The translations under genes were made by a program, and so were the position numbers. From NCBI GenBank assembly GCA_017939945.1, contig JAGAZS010000108.1, positions 1 to 11,592 of the forward strand: a stretch of 11,592 bases of DNA, read 5' to 3'. The notes beneath the pieces were generated by a model. The model was not told where the DNA came from. It ran no database searches and was given only the letters and a program-made list of their open reading frames with translations. The stretch is from Schwartzia sp. (in: firmicutes) (lineage in GTDB: Bacteria > Bacillota > Negativicutes > Selenomonadales > Selenomonadaceae). Positions 4,450 to 11,407 of this stretch are shown piece after piece. How positions within the stretch are numbered: the stretch's first letter is position 1; each line of letters begins with the position of its first letter.

Positions 4450-4800
4450 ATGAAGTATGTTTACCCGGCAATCTTTTATGCAGCAAAGGAAGGCGGATAT
4501 TGCGTGGAGTTCCCGGATGTCCAGGGCGCTGCAACACAGGGCGAAACGCTTTACGAAGCTATAGAGATGGCAGAAGACGCGTTGGCGGGGATGCTTGTTT
4601 GTTATGAGGATTCAAAAGCGGGGCGCTTGCACCCCCCGATGACAAACCGCATTGTCGACCCGACGCCGCTGGAAAAAGTTGTAGCCGAGCCGGACGAATA
4701 TTCTACGGCTGCTTTCGTTGTTCCAATCAAGGCTGATACCGACGCTTATCGGGCAGCGCTGAAATCGCAGAGGACCGGCAAGGGGCAAAAGGCCGCGTAG
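4450..4800 (+). CDS. hicB: HicB-family antitoxin lacking a DNA-binding C-terminus
   Basis: A 116-aa protein. The N-terminal half is the HicB partial RNase H-like fold: YPAIFYAAKEGGYCVEFPDV, then GAATQGETLYEAIEMAEDAL (about residues 5-45). This domain binds and blocks HicA. Most HicB proteins then carry a ribbon-helix-helix or HTH tail that autoregulates the operon. Here the chain ends after DTDAYRAALKSQRTGKGQKAA with no such domain, and none appears in other frames downstream. Autoregulation would therefore need another route. The ribosome site GGAGGGAG lies about 5 nt before the ATG. The gene ends at a terminator 20 bp later. With the toxin frameshifted, this may be an orphan antitoxin. Confidence 0.88.
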   Translation: MKYVYPAIFYAAKEGGYCVEFPDVQGAATQGETLYEAIEMAEDALAGMLVCYEDSKAGRLHPPMTNRIVDPTPLEKVVAEPDEYSTAAFVVPIKADTDAYRAALKSQRTGKGQKAA

Positions 4801-4821
4801 TCCACAAAAGTTGTATATCTG

Positions 4822-4850
4822 GGCCGCTTGGAAACAGGCGGCCTTTGTTG
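4822..4850 (+). terminator. Rho-independent terminator of hicAB
   Basis: Stem GGCCGCTTG (4822-4830), loop GAAA, CAGGCGGCC (4835-4843) with one G-T pair, then TTTGTTG. It closes the toxin-antitoxin unit. Confidence 0.75.
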
Positions 4851-4885
4851 TGCACGGTTTTCTGCGCTTGCCGACTCGTTTTCAT

Positions 4886-4912
4886 TTGAAAATCAGATTC
4901 TCAAAGCATAAT
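4886..4912 (+). promoter_or_regulatory. Candidate promoter of the 4944-6532 operon
   Basis: TTGAAA (4886-4891), a short 15-nt spacer, then CATAAT (4907-4912). A small palindrome, TTTTCA, TT, TGAAAA (4879-4892), covers the -35 and could be an operator. The evidence is moderate at best. Confidence 0.4.
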
Positions 4913-4943
4913 TGCGTCGATAAATACTTGAGGAGCGATACCT

Positions 4944-5219
4944 TTGTCAGAGCGAATGACGATGCAGGAAGTTTTGAGGGAATACGGCGTGCCGCTGATC
5001 AAGCTCGATATTCATGCGACGCGCTCGGAGTGCGAGGCGCTCCGTGAAAAGCTGACGGCCGTGCGGGAGGTTTCCGGCGGCAGGGAGCAGGGGTATCTGG
5101 ACATCGACTGCAAGCTTTTTATCGACGTTCATGACATCGACCGTTATTTGTCGGGTGAATTGGACACGCTGGGCGAGATTTATGCGTTCCCCGACGATAT
5201 AAAAGCGCATGCTGAGTAG
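4944..5219 (+). CDS. Small acidic protein of unknown function
   Basis: A 91-aa cytoplasmic-looking protein with no signal peptide or membrane segment. It starts MSERMTMQEVLREYGVPL and has a conserved-looking middle (KLDIHATRSECEALREKL, then GYLDIDCKLFIDVHDIDRYL). The alternating strands and helices suggest a small alpha/beta fold. I do not recognise a family. It starts at TTG 4944, supported by AGGAG (4931-4935) with 8-nt spacing. The in-frame ATGs at 4956 and 4962 have no ribosome site. It is the first gene of a packed operon with the secreted glycine-zipper protein (18 bp later) and the gmhA-like gene. Confidence 0.7.
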   Translation: MSERMTMQEVLREYGVPLIKLDIHATRSECEALREKLTAVREVSGGREQGYLDIDCKLFIDVHDIDRYLSGELDTLGEIYAFPDDIKAHAE

Positions 5220-5237
5220 GAGGCCTCGTATATTATT

Positions 5238-5885
5238 ATGAAGCGGAAAAAGATTATAGCGATTGTTGCTGCGGGGCTTTTGACAATCTCGGCGGCGAGC
5301 CTGCCGGAAAATGCGGAGGCCGCCGTCGGCGGGATGCGCGCTCCGCGCATGACGGCGCCGCGCATGAATACGCCGAGGCCGCAGACGCCGCGTATGAATA
5401 CGCCGCAGCAAAATGTGCGCCCGAACCAGCAGTACCGTCCTTCGCAGAAGGCAAGCGATATTCCGTCCGCCGCGCCGAGAGCGGCTTCACCTTCGGGGCG
5501 GTCGGGCGTGAATTCCGTGCCGTACCAGGGCACCCGCTGGGGAAACATGATGCGGAATGTGGGGCTTCTGGCGGGCGGCATGATGCTCGGCGGCCTTTTG
5601 GGGCGCATCCTCGGATTCGGCGCTGGCAGCTTTATGGGCGATTTCTTCGGGCTGCTGATTAACGGCTTCTTGATTTATCTGGTGTTCCGTTTCCTGTCGC
5701 GGTTTTTCGGCTCGGTTCGCGCAAGATCTGCGTCGCAGGGCAATCCGTACCGTCAGGAAACGCAGGAGGCGCCGTTCCCGATTCCCGACATCCGTCCGCC
5801 GAAGGCCGCGCGGAGCTTTCCGACGGGAGCGGGCGGCGCGGATTATGAGCCGAAGCAGACGGCGGATTGGTACAGGAGCAGATGA
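5238..5885 (+). CDS. Exported or membrane Pro/Arg-rich protein with glycine-zipper segments (Tim44-N-like)
   Basis: A 215-aa protein. Residues 1-28 form a Sec signal peptide (MKRKK, a hydrophobic core, cleavage near AEA-AV). Residues 33-57 are a low-complexity repeat of APRM/TPRM units (PRM at 36, 41 and 51), visible also as near-identical 18-bp DNA repeats. Residues 107-158 hold two hydrophobic, Gly-rich segments (LLAGGMMLGGLLGRILG and GLLINGFLIYLVFRFLSRFF). This layout resembles the N-terminal part of bacterial Tim44-like (COG4395) proteins but lacks their C-terminal lipid-binding domain. Assignment is tentative. AGGAGG overlaps the upstream stop codon and is 14 nt from the ATG, which is long. 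It ends in TGATG shared with the next gene, a sign of translational coupling. Confidence 0.75.
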   Translation: MKRKKIIAIVAAGLLTISAASLPENAEAAVGGMRAPRMTAPRMNTPRPQTPRMNTPQQNVRPNQQYRPSQKASDIPSAAPRAASPSGRSGVNSVPYQGTRWGNMMRNVGLLAGGMMLGGLLGRILGFGAGSFMGDFFGLLINGFLIYLVFRFLSRFFGSVRARSASQGNPYRQETQEAPFPIPDIRPPKAARSFPTGAGGADYEPKQTADWYRSR

Positions 5886-6532
5886 TGAAGGATTCGACGA
5901 AAAAAACGCTGGACACGCTTTTTGATCGGTATCCGGCGCTGGAAATCTGCCGCGCCGATATTTTCGCGGCGGCGGAAGCAATCTGCGCGTGCTGTCATGC
6001 CGGAGGCAAGTTACTCCTTTGCGGCAACGGCGGCAGCGCGTCAGACGCCGAGCATATCGTCGGCGAGCTGATGAAGGGCTTTCTGAAAAAACGCCCGTTG
6101 CCGCAATCGTTGCGGGAAAAAATGAAAGCGGCGTTCCCGCAGGACGCCGATTATTTATATGAAAATCTGCAGGGCGCGCTGCCGGCGGTTTCGCTGGTCA
6201 ATTCGGTGGCGCTGGGCACGGCCTTCGCCAACGATCAGGCCGCCGATCTCGTTTTCGCCCAGCAGGTGCTCGGGCTCGGGAGAGAGGGAGATGTGCTGCT
6301 CGCCATCAGCACGTCGGGCAACTCGAAGAACGTTCTTTACGCTGCCGAAATGGCAAAGGTACGGGGGCTGAAAACCGTCGCGCTGACGGGGCGTTCCGGC
6401 GGCAGGCTGAAACCGCTTGCTGATATTACGATTGCGGTTCCGGAGGACGAGACGTATCGCATCCAGGAGCTGCATCTTCCTGTCTATCACGCAGTCTGCA
6501 TCGCGGCGGAAGAAGAATTCTTCGAGGCGTAA
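5885..6532 (+). CDS. gmhA: SIS-domain phosphoheptose isomerase (GmhA-type)
   Basis: A 215-aa cytoplasmic protein. By family knowledge it converts sedoheptulose 7-phosphate to D-glycero-D-manno-heptose 7-phosphate, the first step to the ADP-heptose of LPS core. In this phylum that suits a diderm. Motifs: GNGGSASDAEH (47-57) with E61 of GEL, GREGDVLLAISTSGNS (132-147), and RIQELHLPVYH (192-202). Q194 and H202 have the 8-residue spacing of E. coli GmhA Q172 and H180, and E61 matches E65. Insertions around residues 64-100 (KGFLKKRPL, SLREKMKAAF) make it longer than the 192-aa E. coli enzyme. That is usual for the clostridial-type subgroup. The start at 5885 overlaps the previous stop (TGATG), with AGGAG 6 nt upstream. 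ATG 5882 is 3 nt from it. No other heptose gene is visible here. Confidence 0.88.
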   Translation: MKDSTKKTLDTLFDRYPALEICRADIFAAAEAICACCHAGGKLLLCGNGGSASDAEHIVGELMKGFLKKRPLPQSLREKMKAAFPQDADYLYENLQGALPAVSLVNSVALGTAFANDQAADLVFAQQVLGLGREGDVLLAISTSGNSKNVLYAAEMAKVRGLKTVALTGRSGGRLKPLADITIAVPEDETYRIQELHLPVYHAVCIAAEEEFFEA

Positions 6533-6570
6533 ACGCTAAAGTATACATTCCGTTTTTCTCTCGCGTACTA

Positions 6571-6599
6571 TTGACTATTAAAAAACCGTAACATATAAT
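6571..6599 (+). promoter_or_regulatory. Near-consensus promoter of the liv operon
   Basis: TTGACT (6571-6576), exactly 17 nt, TATAAT (6594-6599). The predicted start is about 6606, at the foot of the stem-loop 6603-6629. It leaves a leader of about 100 nt before livJ. Confidence 0.85.
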
Positions 6600-6602
6600 A
6601 AG

Positions 6603-6635
6603 CTCCATGCGGAGCAGTGCCGCATGGAGTTTTTT
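6603..6635 (+). terminator. Stem-loop with T-run downstream of gmhA, overlapping the liv operon start
   Basis: Stem CTCCATGCGG (6603-6612), 7-nt loop, CCGCATGGAG (6620-6629), then TTTTTT. This is a normal intrinsic terminator for transcripts coming from gmhA. The liv promoter starts transcription within its left arm, so liv mRNA would carry the hairpin at its 5' end. Confidence 0.85.
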
Positions 6636-6705
6636 ATTTCCCATTTCATCGTTGCGCTTATTTTATAGAAAAAAGCGCGACAGCAATTATTGAGGAGGGG
6701 TTTCC

Positions 6706-7881
6706 ATGAAATTCGGTAAAAAGGGACGCATGGCTGCGCTTCTCGCCGGCGTCATGATGCTCGGCGGCGTTTTGACGGGCTGCGGCGGAGGAGGCGGCGA
6801 CAAGAAGGCTGACTCGAACGAGATCAAGATCGGCGCGAATTTCGAGCTGACGGGCAACGTGGCGAACTACGGCGTTGCGACTTACGAAGGTCTCGAGCTT
6901 GCCATTGACGAGATCAATGCCGCGGGCGGCGTCAATGGAAAGAAAATCAAGCTGGTGAAGGCGGACACGAAGTCCGAGACTTCCGAGGCTGTGAACTCGG
7001 CGACGAAGCTGATCGCCGACGACAAGGTTAAGGTGCTGGTCGGTCCGGCGACGACGGCTCCGGTCATCGCGGAGACGCAGGTCGCCACCGAGCATAAGGT
7101 TCCTATCCTTGCGCCGTGCGCCACAAGCGCGAAGGTCACGGTGGAGGGCGGCAAGGTGCAGCCGTTCGTGTTCCGCAGCTGCTTCATCGACCCGCAGCAG
7201 GGCGACGTCATGGCAAAGTTCGCGAAGGACAACCTGAAGGCGAAGACGGCCGTCATCTATTTCGATTCCTCGTCCGATTACTCCAAGAGCCTCGCGCAGG
7301 TATTCAAGGAGAAGTTCGAGGCCGCGGGCGGCAAGGTGCTGATGGAAGAAGCTTTCGTCCAGAAGGATCAGGATTTCAAGGCTACGCTGACGAAGCTGAA
7401 GACGGCGGGCGCGGACGTGATGTTCGTTCCGGCGTATTATGAGGAAGTCGGCAAGATCGTGAAGCAGGCCCGCGAGCTGGGCATCACCTCGCCGATTCTC
7501 GGCACGGACGGCTGGGACGACACGAAGGTCAAGGACATCGCCGGTGCGGACGCTATCAACAACACGTTCTTCTGCACCCATTATTCGGATAAGGACGCGG
7601 AGGTCAAGCCGTTCCTTGATGCGTTCAACAAGAAGTTCGGTCATGCGCCGAACGTGTTCGCGGCGCTGGGCTACGACGCCGGCAAGGTGCTGATCGACGC
7701 GCTGAAGCGCGCGGGCTCCGACGACTCGGAGAAGATCGCGAAGGCGATTGCCGAGACGAAGAACCTGAAGGCCGGCACGGGCACGATCTCGATGGACGCG
7801 AACCACAACCCGATCAAGCAGGCTGTCATTCTCGAAAACAAGAACGGCGGCCGCGAGGTTGTCGCGAAGATCGTACCGTAA
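6706..7881 (+). CDS. livJ: Branched-chain amino acid ABC transporter, substrate-binding lipoprotein
   Basis: A 391-aa protein that captures Leu/Ile/Val (or related amino acids) outside the cytoplasmic membrane and delivers them to LivHM. It has a lipoprotein signal, MKFGKKGRMAALLAGVMM, then the lipobox LTGC (23-26), with C26 as the lipid anchor, then a Gly-rich linker. The mature part opens with IKIGANFELTGNVANYG, typical of the type I periplasmic-binding fold (Peripla_BP_6), and follows with AIDEINAAGGVNGKKI. The length is standard. GAGGAGGGG gives a strong ribosome site about 7 nt before the ATG. It is first in livJHMGF, and a stem-loop after it probably reduces read-through to livH. The exact substrate range cannot be read from sequence. 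Confidence 0.95.
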   Translation: MKFGKKGRMAALLAGVMMLGGVLTGCGGGGGDKKADSNEIKIGANFELTGNVANYGVATYEGLELAIDEINAAGGVNGKKIKLVKADTKSETSEAVNSATKLIADDKVKVLVGPATTAPVIAETQVATEHKVPILAPCATSAKVTVEGGKVQPFVFRSCFIDPQQGDVMAKFAKDNLKAKTAVIYFDSSSDYSKSLAQVFKEKFEAAGGKVLMEEAFVQKDQDFKATLTKLKTAGADVMFVPAYYEEVGKIVKQARELGITSPILGTDGWDDTKVKDIAGADAINNTFFCTHYSDKDAEVKPFLDAFNKKFGHAPNVFAALGYDAGKVLIDALKRAGSDDSEKIAKAIAETKNLKAGTGTISMDANHNPIKQAVILENKNGGREVVAKIVP

Positions 7882-7908
7882 GTTGACGCGGATAGTTTGA
7901 TAGGAAAG

Positions 7909-7939
7909 CAAAGGGCCGCAGCAATGCGGCCCTCTTTGT
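7909..7939 (+). terminator. Stem-loop between livJ and livH (probably leaky)
   Basis: A perfect 8-bp stem GGGCCGCA (7913-7920), tetraloop GCAA, TGCGGCCC (7925-7932), then TCTTTGTTAAAA. The T-tract is broken, and no promoter is apparent before livH, so it likely acts as a partial terminator or a 3'-end protector that keeps livJ mRNA in excess. Confidence 0.75.
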
Positions 7940-7958
7940 TAAAAGTGGAGTGGTTTCA

Positions 7959-8849
7959 ATGGATTTCATGAGCCAAGTGGTGCAGCAGCTTATCAACGGC
8001 GTTTCCCTCGGGAGCATTTACGCGCTGATCGCCCTCGGCTATACGATGGTTTACGGCATCATCAAGCTGATCAATTTCGCCCATGGCGATATCTACATGG
8101 TGGGCGCTTATATCGGATTTTTCGCGGTGGCGCAGGCGGGACTCGGGATTTTTCCCGCGCTTGTCATTTCGATGGTGGTGACGGGGCTGATCGGCTGCCT
8201 CGTCGAGCGCGTCGCTTATAAGCCGCTTCGGCACGCGCCGCGCATTTCGCTTTTGATTACCGCCATCGGCGTTTCCTTCTTCCTCGAATACACGAGCATG
8301 CTGTTCGTTTCGCCGACGCCGCGGACTTTTCCCGAGGTCTTTGACTCCAGCGTCGCGTTCCATATCGGGGATTTTATCGTGAACGGCCAGCAGGTCCTGA
8401 TCTTCGCGATTACCTTCGTGCTGACGGTTCTCTTGACCTATATCGTGCAGAAGACAAAAATCGGAAAGGCCATGCGCGCAGTTTCCTTTGACACGGAAAC
8501 GGCGCAGCTGATGGGCATCGACGCGGACCGCGTCATCGGCGTGACCTTCGGCATCGGTTCTGCGCTGGCGGCGGCGGGCGGCGTGCTCGTCGGCGTCTAT
8601 TACAATTCCATCGATCCGCTGATGGGCATTATGCCGGGCCTCAAGGCTTTTGTCGCGGCAGTGCTCGGCGGCATCGGCAGCCTGCCCGGCGCGGTGGTGG
8701 GCGGCCTGATTCTCGGCGTCATCGAAGCGTTCGTTTCGGGCTTCCTGTCCTCGACGTTCCGCGACGCGGCGGCCTTCGCGATTTTGATTCTCGTCCTGCT
8801 GTTCCGTCCCAGCGGCATTTTCGGCCGGGACGCGCAGGAGAAAGTGTGA
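7959..8849 (+). CDS. livH: Branched-chain amino acid ABC transporter permease LivH
   Basis: A 296-aa inner-membrane protein with about 8 hydrophobic segments. With LivM it forms the translocation channel. It opens GVSLGSIYALIALGYTMVYG and has the conserved NFAHGD (39-44). The coupling-helix stretch KAMRAVSFDTETAQLMGID (about 170-188) contacts the ATPases. GIGSLPGAVVGGLILGVIE follows in the C-terminal half. The length is normal for LivH. I start at ATG 7959, with GGAG (7947-7950) 8 nt upstream. A GTG at 7950 overlaps that ribosome site and is unlikely. It lies 9 bp before livM. Confidence 0.94.
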   Translation: MDFMSQVVQQLINGVSLGSIYALIALGYTMVYGIIKLINFAHGDIYMVGAYIGFFAVAQAGLGIFPALVISMVVTGLIGCLVERVAYKPLRHAPRISLLITAIGVSFFLEYTSMLFVSPTPRTFPEVFDSSVAFHIGDFIVNGQQVLIFAITFVLTVLLTYIVQKTKIGKAMRAVSFDTETAQLMGIDADRVIGVTFGIGSALAAAGGVLVGVYYNSIDPLMGIMPGLKAFVAAVLGGIGSLPGAVVGGLILGVIEAFVSGFLSSTFRDAAAFAILILVLLFRPSGIFGRDAQEKV

Positions 8850-8858
8850 GGTGGCGGC

Positions 8859-9812
8859 ATGAATACATCGCAAAAACGTGACGCCGTCATGCTCCTGTTC
8901 GGGATCGTGATTTTCGCCGTGCTGTACGGGCTGATGGAGACGGGCGTGATCGGCTCGTTCTGGAAGCTGAATATCCTGATCATCGGCGTCAATATCATCA
9001 TGGCGGCGAGCCTGAACCTGATCAACGGCTACACCGGCCAGTTCTCCCTCGGGCATGCGGGCTTCATGGCCGTCGGCGCCTATGTGTCGGTGGTGCTGAC
9101 CACGAACCTTCATCTGCCGTTCCTCGTGGCGCTCCTGGCGGGCGGCGCGGCGGCGGGCGCGCTCGGCTGTCTGATCGGTCTTCCGACGCTGCGGTTGTCC
9201 GGCGACTATCTGGCGATTGCGACGCTGGGGCTTTCGGAGATTATCCGCATCGTTTTGATGAATATCCAGTACGTCGGCGGCGCGGCCGGTTTTTCCGGAA
9301 TCCCGCATCTGACCACGTTTCCCTGGGTGTTCTTCGCGCTGCTCGCGACGCTTTTCGTCATCAAGAATTTCGTGAACTCGACGCACGGACGCGCCTGCAT
9401 AGCGATCCGCGAGAACGAGATCGCGGCGGAAGCGATGGGCGTCAACACGACGAAATACAAGGTCATGGCCTTCACCATCGGCGCGGCTTTCGCCGGCGTC
9501 GCGGGCGGCCTCTTCGCCCATATTTTCTATATCATCACACCGCTTTCATTTACCTTTATGCAGTCCTTCAACTATCTGATCATGGTGGTGCTCGGCGGAC
9601 TCGGCTCGATCACCGGCGCCATCGCGGGCGCTTTCGTCGTGACGTTCATTTCGGCGATTCTCGCGGATTGGCCGGAGTATCGCATGATCATTTACGCGCT
9701 GGCGCTGATCCTTTTGATGTTCTATCGTCCGCAGGGGCTTTTCGGTTATATGGAAATTACGAGCCTCGCGCCCTTCAAGCGTTTCCTGAAAGGGGGGAAG
9801 AGCGATGGCTGA
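8859..9812 (+). CDS. livM: Branched-chain amino acid ABC transporter permease LivM
   Basis: A 317-aa membrane protein, the partner of LivH. Its signature GYTGQFSLGHAGF (57-69) is the LivM counterpart of LivH's NFAHGD region. GRACIAIRENEIAAEAMGVN (176-195) is the cytoplasmic coupling motif. The C-terminal segments include GGLGSITGAIAGAFVV. Many hydrophobic segments run through residues 10-290. GAGGTGG overlaps the livH stop codon, 4 nt before the ATG, so translation is probably coupled. The end overlaps livG by 8 bp. The length is typical for the shorter LivM proteins of Gram-positive relatives. Confidence 0.94.
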   Translation: MNTSQKRDAVMLLFGIVIFAVLYGLMETGVIGSFWKLNILIIGVNIIMAASLNLINGYTGQFSLGHAGFMAVGAYVSVVLTTNLHLPFLVALLAGGAAAGALGCLIGLPTLRLSGDYLAIATLGLSEIIRIVLMNIQYVGGAAGFSGIPHLTTFPWVFFALLATLFVIKNFVNSTHGRACIAIRENEIAAEAMGVNTTKYKVMAFTIGAAFAGVAGGLFAHIFYIITPLSFTFMQSFNYLIMVVLGGLGSITGAIAGAFVVTFISAILADWPEYRMIIYALALILLMFYRPQGLFGYMEITSLAPFKRFLKGGKSDG

Positions 9813-10575
9813 ACCGCTGCTCAAAGCCACGAATGTCGTCGAGATGTTCGGCGGCCTCAAGGCTGTTTCCGATTTCAATATGTATATCGACCGCGGCGAG
9901 CTGATCGGTCTGATCGGTCCCAACGGCGCGGGCAAGACCACCGCCTTCAACCTGTTCACCGGCGTCTACCAGCCCACCAGCGGCCATATCGAGTTCGAGG
10001 GCGACAGCCTTGTCGGGCTGAAGCCGTACCAAATCACCCAGCGCGGCATCGCGCGCACCTTCCAGAACATCCGGCTCTTCTCCGAGCTCTCGGTGCTGGA
10101 CAACGTGAAAATCGCCTGCCACCAGCATGTGAAATACGGGCTGGCCGAAGCAATCTTCCGCGTCGGGCGGTATTTTTCCGAAGAGGAAGAGGTCGTCGCC
10201 GAAAGTATGCGTCTGCTGAAAATCTTCAAGCTCGACGACAAGGCGGACGAGACCGCGAAAAATCTCCCCTACGGCGCGCAGCGCCGACTGGAGATTGCCC
10301 GCGCACTGGCCGCGCAGCCGAAGCTGTTGCTTCTGGACGAGCCGGCGGCGGGCATGAACCCGCAGGAAACACAGGAATTGATGGATATGATCCGCTGGAT
10401 CCGCGATCAGTTTTCGCTGACGATTCTTTTGATCGAGCACGACATGAGCCTCGTCATGGGCATCTGCGAGCGCATTTATGTGCTCGAATACGGGCAAATT
10501 ATCGCCAAAGGCACGCCGGAGGAAATCCAGAAGAATCCGGAAGTCATTCGCGCGTATCTGGGAGGTGACGCCTGA
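9805..10575 (+). CDS. livG: Branched-chain amino acid ABC transporter ATPase LivG
   Basis: A 256-aa ATP-binding subunit on the cytoplasmic face. Walker A is GPNGAGKT (38-45) and the Q-loop is Q87 in RTFQNIR. The signature is LPYGAQRRLEIARAL (154-168), the YGxQRRLEIARAL form typical of LivG rather than LSGGQ. Walker B is LLLLDEP (174-180) with E179, and the H-loop is H212 in IEHDMSLVM. All catalytic motifs are present. Its start overlaps the livM end by 8 bp. A purine-rich site (AAGGGGGGAAG, about 9790-9800) precedes it. Its stop shares TGATG with livF. Confidence 0.95.
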   Translation: MAEPLLKATNVVEMFGGLKAVSDFNMYIDRGELIGLIGPNGAGKTTAFNLFTGVYQPTSGHIEFEGDSLVGLKPYQITQRGIARTFQNIRLFSELSVLDNVKIACHQHVKYGLAEAIFRVGRYFSEEEEVVAESMRLLKIFKLDDKADETAKNLPYGAQRRLEIARALAAQPKLLLLDEPAAGMNPQETQELMDMIRWIRDQFSLTILLIEHDMSLVMGICERIYVLEYGQIIAKGTPEEIQKNPEVIRAYLGGDA

Positions 10576-11288
10576 TGGCTGATATGCTGGAAATCAAGGA
10601 CATCCATGTCTATTACGGGGCGATTCACGCCATCAAGGGTGTAAGCCTGACCGTCAGGCAGGGCGAAATCGTGACATTGATCGGCTCCAACGGCGCCGGA
10701 AAATCCACGACGCTCCGCACCGTCTCCGGGCTTCTGAAGCCGAAGGAAGGCGACATCCTGTTCGAGGGCGAATCCATTGCGGGCCGTCCGGCGCAGTCCA
10801 TCGTCAAGATGGGCATCTCGCAGGTTCCCGAAGGGCGGCGCATTTTCGCGAACATGACCGTCATGGAAAATCTGGAGCTCGGAGCTTTTACACGGGACGA
10901 CGCCGACGGCATCGAGGCCGATATGAACATGGTGTTCGAGCGGTTCCCGCGTCTCCTGGAACGCAAGGAACAGGCGGCGGGCACATTGTCCGGCGGCGAG
11001 CAGCAAATGCTGGCCATGGGCCGCGCGCTGATGAGCCGTCCGCGGCTCCTGCTTCTCGACGAGCCGTCGATGGGACTCGCTCCGCTTCTGATCCGTGAGA
11101 TTTTCAACATCATCGTGGATATCAACAAGACGGGTACGACGGTGCTGCTCGTCGAGCAGAACGCGAACATGGCGCTCTCCATCGCGCACCGCGCCTATGT
11201 CCTCGAAACGGGGCGCATCGCGCTCTCCGGCGACGCGAAAGAGCTTGCCGCCAGCGAGGAAGTGCGGAAAGCATATCTGGGCGGATAA
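10575..11288 (+). CDS. livF: Branched-chain amino acid ABC transporter ATPase LivF
   Basis: A 237-aa second ATPase that heterodimerises with LivG to power the LivHM channel. Walker A is GSNGAGKS (37-44), and the Q-loop is Q83 in ISQVPEGRRIF, typical of LivF. The signature is LSGGEQQMLAMGRAL (138-152), and Walker B is LLLLDEPSMGLAP (158-170). Gln195 (LVEQN) replaces the H-loop His, which is normal for LivF proteins. Its ATG overlaps the livG stop (TGATG), and GGAGGTGA sits in the end of livG. A weak stem-loop follows. Confidence 0.95.
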   Translation: MADMLEIKDIHVYYGAIHAIKGVSLTVRQGEIVTLIGSNGAGKSTTLRTVSGLLKPKEGDILFEGESIAGRPAQSIVKMGISQVPEGRRIFANMTVMENLELGAFTRDDADGIEADMNMVFERFPRLLERKEQAAGTLSGGEQQMLAMGRALMSRPRLLLLDEPSMGLAPLLIREIFNIIVDINKTGTTVLLVEQNANMALSIAHRAYVLETGRIALSGDAKELAASEEVRKAYLGG

Positions 11289-11304
11289 ATTTTTCCATGT
11301 CAAG

Positions 11305-11342
11305 AAGGAATTTTTTCGCCGCATAGCGAATATTTCCTTTTG
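11305..11342 (+). terminator. Probable terminator of the liv operon
   Basis: An imperfect stem, AAGGAA...TTCGC (11305-11319), loop CGCATA, GCGAA...TTCCTT (11326-11339), ending in CCTTTTG. The T-run is short, so some read-through into the CBS gene is likely. Confidence 0.6.
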
Positions 11343-11362
11343 AAGTTGCAAAAAAACACTTT

Positions 11363-11371
11363 TGATATAGA
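11363..11371 (+). promoter_or_regulatory. Candidate extended -10 promoter of the CBS-domain gene
   Basis: TGATATAGA reads as an extended -10 (TGn plus TATAGA, 11366-11371). No good -35 lies at 17 nt, and TTGCAA at 11346 is too close. The evidence is weak. Confidence 0.35.
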
Positions 11372-11407
11372 AGGAACCATGCGGATAAACGAAGGAGGAA
11401 ATTTACT

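Noticed and set aside
4879..4892. Palindrome TTTTCA, TT, TGAAAA as a firm operator
   Set aside because: It is short and AT-rich, so chance occurrence is likely. It is kept only as a note on the weak promoter.
4811..5047. A 78-codon plus-strand frame starting ATG at 4811
   Set aside because: It runs through the hicAB terminator and overlaps the better-supported TTG-started gene at 4944. No ribosome site is present.
5340..5415. Short tandem DNA repeats considered as CRISPR or regulatory
   Set aside because: They encode in-frame APRM/TPRM repeats of the exported protein and have no spacer structure.
6654..6678. GCGCTT/AAGCGC stem in the livJ leader as a riboswitch
   Set aside because: It is only a 6-bp stem with a 13-nt loop, and no recognisable ligand-binding core is present.
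6658..7911. A 417-codon minus-strand open frame opposite livJ
   Set aside because: It is an antisense shadow of a well-supported lipoprotein gene, with low-complexity Arg/Leu/Asp-rich composition and no start signals.
7956..9521. A 521-codon open frame on the minus strand across livH and livM
   Set aside because: Its product is rich in Arg, His, Asp and Glu with no domain pattern. It is the antisense shadow of GC-biased codons in two clear permease genes, and it has no ribosome site.
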